Of a stretch of 64,000 nt of DNA, positions 1 to 11,487 are shown one piece after another. Below the pieces are notes generated by a model, which saw only the letters and a list, made by a program, of their open reading frames with translations, had not been told where the DNA came from and did not search any database. The stretch spans positions 1,791,854-1,855,853 of the forward strand of contig NC_088867.1 of the NCBI RefSeq assembly GCF_032884065.1, in the 5' to 3' direction. The translations under genes and the position numbers were made by a program. This DNA is from Artemia franciscana. Lineage: Eukaryota > Arthropoda > Branchiopoda > Anostraca > Artemiidae. How positions within the stretch are numbered: position 1 is the stretch's first letter; every line of letters begins with the position of its first letter.

Positions 1-801
1 CTCATCTCCTCCTAATACCTCGCTCTTTACGCCAAAGTATTTTTAGTAATTTCAACTATTTATTCTGCGGCTTTTGTGATTCAGGGGTCATTCTTAATGA
101 ATTGGGACAAAATTTAAGCTTCAGTGTAAAGAGCGAGGTACTGACGAGGGGGCAAACCCCCTCATATATGCAATAAAAACATAAGAATACAAAAGTTCTT
201 TACGTAAGCTAATTTATAAGTTCCGTATATCTTTTACTTATAAAAAGATTCGTAAAAAATTAAAAGTTCTAGTTGCCTTTTTAATTAACCGAAAATCGGC
301 GGGCAATTTTCCCCGCACTCTGGAGGGGGGCTTCAGCCCTCCAGGGGGGGGCTCCCCCCTCCCCTGCTTTTTTCTCAAAATCATTCAATCAAAATTATGA
401 GAAAGCCATTTAGCCAAAAAAAATAAATATACAAATTTCGTTTTTATTATTCCTCTGCGGAGAGCCAAAATCAAAACATGCATTGATTCAAAAACGTTCA
501 GAAATTAAATAAAAAAAACAAGTTTTTTAAATGAAAGTAAGGAGCGACATTAAAACTTAAAACGAACAGAAATTACTCCGTATATGAAAGGGGCTTTTCC
601 TTCTCAACGCCCCCCTTTTTACGCAAAAGTTTTTTACTGTTTTAAAATGTAGAGTTAAAAGAAAGAGTCAAGCTTTAGCTCAAAGAGTGGGGCGTTGAGA
701 AGGAAAAGCCCCTTTCATATACAGAGTAATTTCTGTTCGTTTTAAGTTTTAATGCCGCTCCTTACTTTCATTTAAAAAACTTGTTTTTTTTTTATTTAAT
801 T
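1..801 (+). repeat. Fold-back/hairpin composite element, partial (foldback end)
   Basis: This is the right part of the dominant repeat family; the left part lies outside the window. I write the family as + when it runs from small terminal hairpin to large terminal fold-back. Visible here are the inner fold-back (ATACCTCGCTCTTTACG near 17-36 against TAAAGAGCGAGGTA near 127-140), the linker with GGAGAGCCAAAATC near 460, and the terminal fold-back 510-801. The two fold-back arms are close to perfect complements over about 110 bases with a spacer of about 60. No protein-coding capacity is seen. Confidence 0.85.
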
Positions 802-1065
802 TTCGAAAAGGGATCATTGGGTCACAGGGTCCTAAAATCGTAGCCTTTGAGATACGGAACCATTGGCTGACTCACAGTATGTGACTCATGCAAAGATGGT
901 TGAATGCTTTCAAAGATCTTATTAGTAGTGATGGGTCAATCTGTTTCAGACAGCCTCTAAGTGCTACTCTTTTCTTCTTCACCGTTAATAACGAAGAAGA
1001 GTAACGGCAATTCCCTCAAGACACAGATATTATTAATGTTCTAAGAGATAAATGTGTCTGTTACA
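802..1065. other. Unassigned sequence with a short inverted repeat
   Basis: No gene is supported. A small imperfect inverted repeat lies around 964-1006 (CTCTTTTCTTCTTCACC against GAAGAAGAGTAACGG). It shows no relation to the flanking fold-back elements. Confidence 0.4.
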
Positions 1066-1290
1066 TAATAGGGAATTTTTTTTCTAAGCGTTGCAGGTGG
1101 TTGTTACGTAATGGGGATGTTTACTTTAGGATTTCTTTGGTTGTTACGTAGTAGAGTTTGTTTTCTTTAAGATGAAGGTGCGTGTTACGTAAAAGAGTTG
1201 TTTTTCTAGAGAGGCAGGTGTATATTACATAATGGGGTTTGTTTAATCATGCAAATGGATTCAGATGTATGTTCTGTAATAGGGAATGTT
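1066..1290. repeat. Degenerate ~40-bp tandem repeat
   Basis: The word GTTACGTAATRGGG, or close variants, recurs near 1070, 1103, 1143, 1184, 1224 and 1271, giving a spacing of 33-47 bases. Units are diverged, so this is an old minisatellite. A further related word (GTTACATAATTATACG) lies near 1996. Confidence 0.6.
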
Positions 1291-1295
1291 GCCTT

Positions 1296-1905
1296 AAAGA
1301 CATTTCAAGGCGTTTTTAAGACATTTTTTTCATGACGTTTTTCAAGACGTTTGAAAACGTTTCAAGGCGTATTTAATACATTTTCTTTAAGACATTTATC
1401 AAGACGATTCAATACATTTCGGTGTAGATGACCATATCTTGGACACATTCTCTGCATGCCAGATCACAAACTTCCAAAAACGCTCCTCCACCTGGCAACT
1501 AGAAGGCACCCGTCACCGAGGAAGACCAAAGAACACACTCCTTAGGACGTATTAATGTGACAGAAAAGCCCTCCAGGCGAGTCTCATCCTTCCCCAGAGT
1601 GGAAAGACATATATTCAACGGCTCACATGATTGAAGATTGGAGCCTACTCACCGACGCCCTGTGTGCCTCTTGAGGCATATGAAGAGGTAAGGTCTAAGG
1701 CAAGGTCAATACATTTCGAGACGTTTTTAAGACATGTTTGTCATTTCGAGTTTGTCAATGCTTTTTTCAAGACGTTCCAAAATATTTCAAAAGGTTTTTA
1801 AGATTGTTTTCTTCAAGACGTTTCAAGACATCCAAGACGTTTTTTAAGACATTTTTTCTTCAAGACGTTTTAAGGCATTTCAAGACGTTTTTAAGACATT
1901 TATAG
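1296..1905. repeat. Degenerate AAGACGTTTT minisatellite, split by a LINE fragment
   Basis: Short T-rich units of the type TTTCAAGACGTTTTTAAGACA run from 1296 to 1421 and resume from 1706 to 1905. Between them sits a 284-bp retroposon fragment, described separately, so the array predates that insertion. Units are 12-20 bases and poorly conserved. Confidence 0.65.
1422..1705 (+). mobile_element. 5'-truncated LINE 3' end with 13-bp target-site duplication
   Basis: Translation on the plus strand gives the C-terminus typical of RTE/Jockey-type LINE polyproteins: an HRGRPKNTLLRTY segment, then a broken 'EDW..LTDALCAS' segment, with in-frame stops. It ends in a short tandem tail built from TAAGGTC/AAGG words (about 1687-1705). 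The insert is flanked by identical 13-base copies of TCAATACATTTCG at 1409-1421 and 1706-1718. A target-site duplication of this length is what target-primed reverse transcription leaves. Being 5'-truncated and interrupted, it is dead. The clade is uncertain. Confidence 0.75.
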
Positions 1906-2220
1906 GGCCCGTTTTTTAAGGCCCCTGGGAATTCCTGGAGGTAACTGGGGGTAGCACACACATAGGGTGCTATGTAATGACAATAAACACGTGGGTTGTT
2001 ACATAATTATACGTTTCTTTCTGTGCATTTTTTTTCAGGGAACCGTTATTATGTTAGGAGTTTTGTCAGCATTAAGACTCGAAAAACATTTTTCCTCAAC
2101 GGAATGAAGCATTAGAGAGCTGGACTACGAAAGCCTTCCTAATTTTATGATTCGGCATATACTTTCTGCGTTATAGCTTAATCCATGCACTAAAAATTAT
2201 TCGTCTTATTTTCTAGAATG
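1906..2220. other. Unassigned intergenic sequence
   Basis: No gene or clear repeat, apart from one related GTTACATAAT word near 1996. Confidence 0.4.
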
Positions 2221-3900
2221 ATTAAATAAAAAAAACAAGTTTTTTTATCTGAAAGTAAGGAGTGACGTTAAAACTTAAAACGAACAGAAATTACTTCGTA
2301 TATGAAAGGGGCTGCTTCCTCATCAACGCCCCGCTCTTTACGGTAAAGTTTGACTCTTTCTCTCAACTCTACTTTTTAAAACAGTAAAAAAATTTAGCGT
2401 AAAGAGCGGGGCGTTGATGAGGAAGCAGCCCTTTCATATACGAAGTAATATCGGTTCGTTTTAAGTTTTTATGTCGCTCCTTACTTTCAGCTAAAAAAAC
2501 TTGTTTTTTTTTATCTAATTTCTGAACGTGTTTGAATCAATGCAAGTTTTGATTTTGGCTCTCCGCAGAGGAATAATTAACACGAAATTCGCAAGTTTAA
2601 TTTTTTTTGGCTAAATGGCTTTCTCATAGTTTTGATCGAATGATTTTGATAAAAAAGGGAACGGTGGAGGAAGCCTAGTTGCCCTGCGATTTTTTAGTTA
2701 CTTAAAAAGGCAACTAGAACTTTAATTTTTTACGAATGTTTTTCTTAGTAAAAGATAAACGTAACTTTTAAATTAGCTTACGTAACTAACTTTTGTAATC
2801 TCATGTTTTTATTACATATATGAGGGATTCATCCCCTCGTCAGTACCTTGCTCTTTACACTAAAGATTAAGTTTTGTCCCAATTCATTAAGAATGACCCC
2901 TGAATCACAAAAGCCGTAGAATAAATAGTTGAAATCACTAAAAATACTTTAGCGTAAAGAGCAAGGTATTAGGAGGAGGTAAGCCCCTCATATGCGTAAT
3001 AATTTCTGTTTGTTTTAAGTTTGCGCTCCCCAATATTTCCTGTGCTCCCTTCATGGAAATTTTCTTCCCCCCTGACAAGTCCCTCGATGGAAAGTTCCCC
3101 CTACATATCCCCCTCTTGTCAACTCCTCCCCCCAACCAGAAAATCCCCCTGAAAACGTATGTACACTTCCCAATAACCATTACTATATGTAAGCACTGGT
3201 CAAAGTTTGTAACTTGTAGCCCCTCCCACGGGGACTCTGGGGGAGTAAGTCGTCCCTGAAGACACAGTTATAAGGTTTTTCGACTGCGCTGAATAAAATG
3301 GCTATCTCAGAATTTTGATCCATTGATTTTGGGAAAATAATTAGCGTGGGAGGGGGCCCATGTGCCCTCCAATTTTTTGTCACTTAAAAAGGTCACTAGA
3401 ACTTTTCCTTTCTGTTAGAATGAGCCCTCTTGCAAGATTCTAGGACCACTGGGTCGATACGATCACCCCTGGGAAAAAAAAAACAACAAACAAACAAACT
3501 AACAAATAAACAGGCATCCGTAATCTTCCTTCTGGCAAAAAATACAAAATTCCACATTTTTGTAGATAGGGGCTTGAAACTTCTGTAACAGGGTTTTCTG
3601 ATACGCTGAATCTGATGGTGTGATTTTTGTTAAAATCACACCAAATTTTGTTTCTACAAAATTTTGTTTCTACGACTTTTAGGGGGTATTTCTCCCTATT
3701 TTCTAAAATAAGGCAAATTTTCGCAGGCTCGTAGCTTTTGATGGGTAAGACTAAACGTGATGAAATTTATATACTTAAAATCAGCATTAAAATGCAATTC
3801 TTTTGATGTAGCTATTGGTATATAAATTCCATTTTTGGAGTTTTGGTTACTATCGAGCCAGGTCGCTCCTTACTACAGTTCGTTACCACGAACTGTTTGA
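2221..3900 (-). repeat. Fold-back/hairpin composite element, near full length
   Basis: A 1.68-kb copy in minus orientation. The terminal fold-back is 2221-2520; its centre carries its own variant, GGGGCTGCTTCCTCATCAACG, matched by the complement near 2408-2432. The inner fold-back (CTCTTTACACTAAAG near 2850 against CTTTAGCGTAAAGAG near 2947) and the unique body follow to the terminal hairpin ACAGTTCGT-TACC-ACGAACTGT, ending TTTGA at 3900. The left outer edge reads TGATTAAATA and the right edge reads TTTGATTAAATG, so GATTAAAT may be a short target duplication. Confidence 0.85.
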
Positions 3901-4479
3901 TTAAATGAATCACCTATTTTCTTATGTCTACAATAATTGACCCGCAGGGAAGAAAATTGATTACTAGAAATTGGATACATTTGGTGTGCACCTGCTTGTT
4001 AAGTAATGCTTTTGAGGGTATTATTAGTTAGCATTGGGGATTATTCATAGCGAATTTTTTTATTGATACATTCTTTTACTCTATTGAAACTTTAATTTAA
4101 TATCTGAGATGAAAGCCCAAGCTGGAGATTCATTGTATATAAAATATGGTACACCTTCATAACAATCAAAAGTCTTTTTTTTCCTCTTTACTACCCAGAT
4201 TTCTTAGAGACAAGCTTGAAAGAGCATACCTATGCACATAGGTACAAAGTGCTTAAATTGCATTAATGAAATATATTGAAGATTCATCCTGGAATTAAAA
4301 CATAAAGAATTTAGGGCTTTTTTGTAAATACAAGTTTAATAATAAAGAAAAACATTATAATATCATAAAATTACCAAAAAAGTAATTAAAATTCAACAAA
4401 TGGAAAAGCAAATTGTGAAAAAACTGATATAGGATAAAATATAAGCAAAAACAAGCGTCAATTAAAGAAAGGTAGTCTG
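3901..4479. other. Unassigned AT-rich sequence
   Basis: No coding signal, RNA gene or recognisable repeat seen. Confidence 0.4.
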
Positions 4480-5048
4480 GTAGTAAAGTGAGCTGTTAGT
4501 AGTAGTAGTATTTTTATTTTTTTTGTATGCCATTCGTACTAGACCTTAAACATTTTTCAAACATATTGTTAATAAGACATACTTGCCTTGACCTCAAATG
4601 GCTTGGTAATATAGTTAGTTGTTCATAGTAGTAGTATTTTTTCAATGTCATTTATACTATTACTTGAATATCTTCATATATTTTCATGATAAACCGTACC
4701 TGCCTCGACCTCATATGGCTTGATGGTGCAATGAGTTCTTAGTAGTAGTTCTATTTTCGGGTTTTTGCAACCTATTCATATTATACCTTAAATATTTTCT
4801 GATATTTTCTTGATAAAACCTACTTGTGTACACCTCAGGTGGCTTGATAGTGTGATGAGTTGTTACTATTAGTAATATTATCGTGTTTTCTGTAAGCAAT
4901 TTATATTATACCTTAAACATTTTCAGATATTGCCTTAATAAAACATAAATACGTTAGCCTTAGTCGGCATTTTGACGTGGTGAGCTATTGCTATTAGCAG
5001 TACTATTATTGTGCTTTTTTCAAACCATTCATACTCCACCTTACAAAT

Positions 5049-5129
<81 letters not shown>

Positions 5130-5390
5130 CTTGATAAATTGTAGCAGTGTTGGCCTCAGGTAACTTGCTGCTACTTTGAGTTGTTAGTAGTAGTTCTATA
5201 TTTGTGTTTTTTTAAGCCTTTTATATTTTCTCGGTAAGACGTCCCTGTGTCAATCCCATGTGGCTTGGTGGTGCTTTGAGGTGTTTGTCGTAGTAGCATT
5301 TTCATATTTTTTTTTGTATGGCATTCATACTATACCTTAAATATTTTCAAGTATTTTCATGATAAACCGGGTCCATCTATAACTAACCCA
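4480..5390. repeat. Satellite-like tandem repeat, ~125-bp monomers
   Basis: About seven diverged monomers. Each carries, in order, a GAGYTGTTAGTAGTAGT block, a T-rich run, 'CATTCATACTATACCTTAAATATTTTC', a TGATAAAAC segment and 'CCTCAGGTGGCTTG'. The GGCTTG(A/G)T motif recurs near 4600, 4717, 4842, 4965, 5160 and 5270. One monomer is expanded by an (AT)n run. The TAGTAG block resembles the (TAG)n tail of the LINE at 22.5 kb, but I see no other homology to it. Confidence 0.65.
5053..5122. repeat. (AT)n microsatellite
   Basis: Uninterrupted AT dinucleotide run of about 70 bases inside one satellite monomer. Confidence 0.95.
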
Positions 5391-6190
5391 GGCACCTGCA
5401 ACCAATTTGTTGTACCCTGGATACTTTCAACCGACCAGCTTTAATAGCTATAAAAACTACATGATTTATATTTTTTTATGAAAAATCGCACTGCTTCTTA
5501 AGGGTTCAGTTTTTTTTTCTTACATGCTAGTAGGTTAGGTCAACTTAACCTACAAACGATAAGCTAGGCTAGATGGCCCACCATCAAACCTAACTTAACC
5601 TATCATTTGTAGGTTCGATAGGTTAGGTTGCTATTGGTCCCTTAAATTGATAAAAGACCCTAAAGTCCCTTTTCTTGTTTTGATTTAAAGATCAATATCC
5701 TGAAGGCGACCATTGCCTGTAAGTATACGATTTTCAGTATTTTTGTTTCGACTGAGATTCTAGGATTCTGTTTTGGCTTGTTTAAGAAAGACAAAACTTG
5801 ATGTTACATAGGCTAAAGCGTTATTGTATGGATAGAGTGGAAATACTAGTAACGAAAAGGAGTGACCTCCTTTGACTTTGGAGTCAATAGGATAGGAGGT
5901 GGCAGGGTTCGGTTTGCTTTGTTAATTACTTAGAAAGCTCTTTTCTGGGTGTCGCTGTTGTACACAGAGAAAAAAAAAGAAATAAGAGAATGGCTCCAAG
6001 AACAAAATACTAAGGAGGCGGTGTTAAAACCAAATTTATTTTGCTATTTTGAGCTTACGTACATTTCTCCTACTACTAGACTACTTCTTTGTGCCCCCTT
6101 TTATTTGAATGCATTTCTGGTAATAGCCTATATATTTTTCTATTGTCTTCTTTTCGTTTCTTAAGAATTATGGTTTGAAGTTTCAGTTTG
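5391..6190. other. Unassigned sequence with a TTAGGTT-type inverted repeat
   Basis: Between about 5528 and 5625, AGGTTAGGTCAACTTAACCT and its near complement CCTAACTTAACCTATC...AGGTTAGGTTG form an imperfect palindrome. The words resemble the arthropod TTAGG telomere unit but are not a TTAGG array. No gene is supported in the rest. Confidence 0.4.
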
Positions 6191-6201
6191 AATGAAGAAT
6201 T

Positions 6202-6990
6202 GGAAAGTGCAAATTCAAAGAAACTTGGTTTGATGAGAAAGACGTGACGGGACACCAAATGAAAGAGTGATATAGATTCTTTCAGGAAGATCTGTTCTCT
6301 TTCTACTGTTGTATCTGCAATGCATCGTTTGTCTGTCATAAGGGCTCCTACGCTTCATTGTAAAACGCTTGAACTGCTGAGCATAAAAAGAAAGCTACCA
6401 TAAAGCTACGCCAAACCAGCTTCTTCTCTTGGCAGCATCTTCCATGAAAAGTGGCACATCGAAAAGTGCAAATTCAAGGAAATTTGGCTTGACGAGAAAG
6501 ATGTGACGGGACACCTAATTAAAGAGTGATGTACAGCCGTTCATGGAGATCTGTTCTCTTTCTACTGCTGTATCTGCAATACATCGCTTGTATGCCATAA
6601 GGGCTCCTACGCTTTATTGTAAAACGCCTGAACTGCTGAACATAAAAAGAAAGTTACCATAAATCTAAGGCCAAATCATCTTCGTCTCTCGGCAGCATCT
6701 TCCGTGAAAAGTGGCACATCAGAAAGTGCAAATTCAAGGAAATTTGGTTTGACGAGAAAGATGTGACGGGACACCAAATTAAAGAGTGATGTAGAGCCGT
6801 TCAGGGAGATCTGTTCTCTTTCTACTGTGGTATCTGCAATACATTGCTTGTCTGCCATAAGGGCTACTACCCTTTACTGTCAAACACCAGAACTGCTAAA
6901 CATAAGAAAAAAGTTACCATAAAGCTAACGCCAAACCGGCTTCGTCTCTCGGCAGCATCTTCCATGAAAAGCGGCACATCGGCAAAACTG
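6202..6990. repeat. 259-bp tandem repeat, three copies
   Basis: The phrase GAAAGTGCAAATTCAA starts units near 6202, 6462 and 6722. Units are about 85-90% alike by eye, and each ends in a 'GGCAGCATCTTCC' segment. On the minus strand, units 1 and 3 keep an open frame of 60 residues or more sharing the motif CIADTTVEREQI; in unit 2 an in-frame TAG interrupts it. This may be a duplicated exon or transposon piece. No known product is recognised. Confidence 0.75.
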
Positions 6991-7619
6991 CAGATGCTCT
7001 TAAAAAAATGGCATTGAAAAGAATTACATGGTTGAAATACAGCTAGCGTGGGCCATGATAGAGGGAACTCTGTCGATGCGTATTGAACAAAAAAAGATAG
7101 GTGCTACTCTTGAAGCCGTCTAGCAGCAGTTTGAGTCAAAGAAATAGTTGCAGATCACATTTCTGTTCCAGCAAAGGACGGTGCAAAAAAGGGAAACATA
7201 TAGGCTGTATGTTTTAGTACCTAGTCTCTTTTGTCATATTTTTGAATCTGATTTTTTGTATTTGATAGTAAAGCGTACAGATAAAACAAGATAAAAGCTC
7301 CTCCATGACATGATCTTACTCAGGTGGTCTGTTTCTTAATTATCACTTGATCTCTGATCATGGAGAGATGTCTGCAAATGATTATTATCATTTTTTCCCT
7401 TAGTCAAGTGTCATTTGGTGTCGTATCACTTTTTGTCACTTCAGAAAAAAGCTTTCTGAAAATTGAGTTTCGAGGTCCATTTTGTGTCCAGAATTGTCCC
7501 CAGAGAGGTCACATTGAATTTTTCATCTTAAAAGAGTCCCTAAGTCCCTTTTTCTTGCCAATTAAACCTTTGGCAGCCCTGGTATAATATGACCTCCCAT
7601 ATCGCTTGCGAGAAAAGCT
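6991..7619. other. Unassigned sequence
   Basis: No supported gene. A 75-residue plus-strand open frame starting at 7360 has no recognisable domain and no usable context. Confidence 0.35.
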
Positions 7620-8220
7620 TTAAGCTATGAAATTTGCTCAATGTTTGCGTGTGGATTTGTTATTGGGAAGTATGTAGACATTTTTCGTGGGAAGTGGGGA
7701 ATTTTCTGATGGGGAATCTTTCGACATGGAGACTGGTGGGGAGGATTTCCAGAGTTAAAAATTCTCCTCGGGTTATTTTCTGTGGGATTAACTTTTCCAT
7801 TGGGAGGGAGGATTCTATTTTTTTTTTCATGGAGTGGGGGATTTTTGGATTATTTGAATAACGATACGAAACTAAAGTATTTTTTTTTGAGAGGATGTTA
7901 AGGTATAGTCCGCAAGAAATTTCCCGGGGAGAATTCTCAGTAAGGATTGAATTATCAAAGGAGAATTTATAGAAAGGGGGCTATTTTACGTGAGAGGAAC
8001 TTTCTGTGGAATATTTACCGTGGGGGAAGGTGATTATATATGTTGGGGGAGCCGAGGAAATCAACATTACTTGAAAAGCGATTATAAAATAAATTTTTTG
8101 AATATCAAATGAAAGCGAGGTGCAACATTAAAACCTATGACGGATAGACATAATTCCGTATAAAAAGGGCTTGTAACCTCTTCAATACCTTTGTCCTTAC
8201 CCTAAAGCCTGACTTTCTGT
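7620..8220 (+). repeat. Decayed fold-back element (body plus half fold-back)
   Basis: The GGGAAGT..TGTAGACATTTTTCG...GGAGG body motifs of the family are recognisable from about 7620. They lead into one fold-back arm at 8085-8220 (CAACATTAAAACCTATGACGGATAGA..ATTCCGTAT). Heavily diverged compared with the near-full copies, so it is an old insertion. Confidence 0.55.
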
Positions 8221-8640
8221 CACAATTTATTAGGAGTAAGTCCCGAAACATGTTTAATTAAAATAGGAAGCTTTTTTTTACTGAACTTCAACTACTACTG
8301 AAACTGCTAAGTACTACCGAACTTCAGTGTAATAGGGATTTACTCAACATTAGGAGAAAAAGTTAATGACCTACTAGCTAAAACCTGGGAAGTGTAATGC
8401 ATACATAGGTGTGGAACAAACTGAAGGACCTACAAAAACAAATATAGAAAATGATTTTTGTAGTACTTCCATAAAATGCAAGTCAGCTCTTTTCGAATAT
8501 CCATAAATGAATGCTGCACGAACTTCAAAAGAACAAACTTTAACACAAAAAAAGAGGGGCTACCACTCTCTTAGGACCAGAGAGTCATTTGTGCTTCATT
8601 GAACAATATTGTGTTTTGAAAAGCGTTTTTGTGTCAAAAT
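8221..8640. other. Unassigned sequence
   Basis: No gene or repeat recognised. Confidence 0.35.
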
Positions 8641-8645
8641 TACAT

Positions 8646-9749
8646 AAAAAAACTAGTTTTTTTAACTGAAAGTAAGGAGCGACATTAAAACTTAAAACGA
8701 ACAGAAATTACTCCGTATATGAAACCGGGTTGTCCCCTCCAGGGACAACCCGGAGGGTTGTCCCCTCCGCAATCTCTCTCTCTTTACGCTAAAGCTTTTA
8801 ATTGTTTTAAAAAGCAGAATTGTGGCAAAGAGTCAAACTTTAGCGTAAAGAGCGAGGGATTGCGGAGGGGACAACCCATTTCATATACGGAGTAATTTCT
8901 GTTCGTTTTAAGTTTTAATGTCGCTCCTTACTTTCGGTTAAAAAAACTAGTTTTTTTATGTAATTTCTGAACCTTTTATGAATTAATGCATGTTTGATTT
9001 TGGCTCTCCACACATAAATTATTAAAATGAAATTTGCTTATCAATTCCTTTTTTGGCTAAATGGCTTTCTCTTAGTTTTGATCAGACGATTTTGAGAAAT
9101 AAGGGATGGGGAAGGAGGCCTAGTTGCCATGCAATTTTTTTCGGTTACATAAAAAGGCAACTATAAATTTTAATTTTTAACAAATTTTTTATTACTAAAA
9201 AATATACGTAACTTAAGAATTACTTGAGAGTTACTTATGTAACAAACTTTTATATTCTTTAATTTTTATTATGTATATGAGGGGGTTTGTACCCTCGTTA
9301 GTACCTCGTTCTTTACACTAAATCGTAAGTTTTGTCCCAATTCTTTAAGAATGACCCCTGAATCAGAAAGGCCGTAGAATAAATAGTTGGAATTACTAAA
9401 AATACTATAGCATAAAGAGCGAGGTATTCATCTCCTCCTAAATACCTCACTCTTTATACTAAAGTATTTTTAGAACCCCTCATATGCGTAATAATCTCTG
9501 TTCGTTTTAAATTTCAATGCTACTCTTTACTTTCAATTGAAAAAAAACTTTTCCATGTTTATTTTTTCATTTTTTTTTATAGTAATTTTAGAAAATTCTG
9601 CGCCCTTTCCATTGAATTTATGTTCCCTCATGACATATTTCTCCAAGGAAAGATCCTCCCACATAGCCTCCTCCCCTCAACCCTCCCCCAAAACCAAAAA
9701 ATCCCCTGAAAACGACTGTACACTTGCCAATAACCATTATTATATGTAA
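8646..9749 (-). repeat. Fold-back element, truncated at the hairpin side
   Basis: Terminal fold-back 8646-8950 with outer edges TTACATAAAAAAACTAG and CTAGTTTTTTTATGTAA, then the inner fold-back and body. The body stops at 'CCATTATTATATGTAA' where the next copy begins. The centre carries an extra duplicated GGGTTGTCCCCTCC-type segment (about 8727-8765). Confidence 0.8.
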
Positions 9750-11487
9750 AAATAAAAAAAAACTAATTTTTTTAGCTGAAAGTAAGGAGCGACATTAAAA
9801 CTTAAAACGAACAGAAATTACTCCGTACATGAAATGGGTTGTCCCCTCCGCAATCCTTCGCTCTTTACGCTAAAGGTTTTAATTGTTTTAAAAAGTAGAA
9901 TTGTGGCAAAGAGTCAAACTTTAGCGTAAAGAGCGAGGGATTGCGGAGGGGACAACCCATTTTATATACGGAGTAATTTCTGTTCGTTTTAATGTCGCTC
10001 CTTACTTTCAGCTAAAAAAATTTGTTTTTTTTTTATTTAATTTCTGAACGTTTTTGAATTAATGCATGTTTGGTTTTGGCTCTCCGCACATAAATTATTA
10101 AAATGGAATTTGTATATTAATTCTTTTTTTGGCTAAATGGCTTTCTCTTAGTTTTCATCAGACGATTTTGAGAAATAAGGGGGTGGAGAAGGAGGTCTTG
10201 TTGCCCTCCAATTTTTCGGTTACTTAAAAAGGCAACTAGAACTTTTAATTTTTAACGAACGTTTTTATTAGTAAAAAATATACGTAACTTAAGAATTAAC
10301 TTACGTAACAAACTTTCATAACCTTATATTTTTATTATGTATGCGAGGGGGTTTGTACCCTCTTTAATACCTCGCTCTTTACACTAAATCGTAAGTTTTG
10401 TCCCAATTCTTTAAGAATGACCCCTGAATCAGAAAGGCCGTAGAATAAATAGTTGAAATTACTAAAAATACTTTAGCATAAAGAGCAAGGTATTTATCTC
10501 CTCCTAAATACCTCGCTCTTTATGCTAAAGTATTTTTAGAACCCCTCATATGCGTAATAATCTCTGTTCGTTTTAAGTTTCAATGCTACTTCTTCCTTTC
10601 ATTTGAAAAAACGCTTTCATGTTTATTTTTCATTGTTTTCTTATAGTAATGCTAGAGAATCCAGCGCCCATTTCATTGAATATTTCTTCCCCCATGACAG
10701 ATTCCTCCAAAGAAAGATCCTCCAACATAGCCCCCTCTCCTCAGTCCCACCCCCAAACAAAATAAAATCCCCCTGAAAACGTCTGTACACTTCCCAATAA
10801 CCATTACTATATGTAAACACTGGTCAAAGTTTGTAACTTGCAGCCCCTCCCCCAGGGATTGTGGGGGAGTAAGTCATCCCCAAGGACATAGTTATTATGG
10901 TTTTCGACTATGTTGAACAAAATGGCTATCTCAAAATTTTGATCCGTTGACTTTGTGAAAAAAATGAGCGTGGGAGGGGGCCTAGATGCCCTCCAATTTT
11001 TTTGGTCACTTAAAAAGGGCACTAGAACTTTTCGATTCCGTTAGAATGAGCCCTCTTGCGATATTCTAGGACCACTTGGGCGATACGATGACCCCTGGGA
11101 AAAAAAATAAAAATAAACACGCACCCGTGATTTGTCTTCTGGCAAAAAATACAAAATTCCACATTTTTGTAGATAGGAGCTTGAAACTACTACAGTAGGG
11201 TTCTCTGATACGCTGAATCTGATGGTGTCATTTTCGTTAAGATCGTACGACTTTTAGTGGGTGTTTCCCCCTAGTTTCCTAAATAAGGCAAATTTTCTCA
11301 GGCTCGTAACTTTTGATGGGTAAGACTAAACTGATGAAAAACTTGATGAATCTTATATATTTAAAATCAGCATTAAAATGCGATTCTTTTGATGTAGCTA
11401 TTGATATCAAAATTCAATTTTTTAGAGTTTTGGTTACTATTGAGCCGGGTCGCTCCTTACTACAGTTCGTTACCACGAATTGTTTGA
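9750..11487 (-). repeat. Fold-back/hairpin composite element, near full length
   Basis: Terminal fold-back 9755-10035, inner fold-back (10370-10545) and full body to the hairpin, ending TTTGA at 11487. It abuts the truncated copy on its left and a body-only copy on its right with no spacer. Confidence 0.85.

Noticed and set aside
5520-5640. Telomeric TTAGG array
   Set aside because: AGGTTAGGT words form an imperfect palindrome but no tandem TTAGG run exists.
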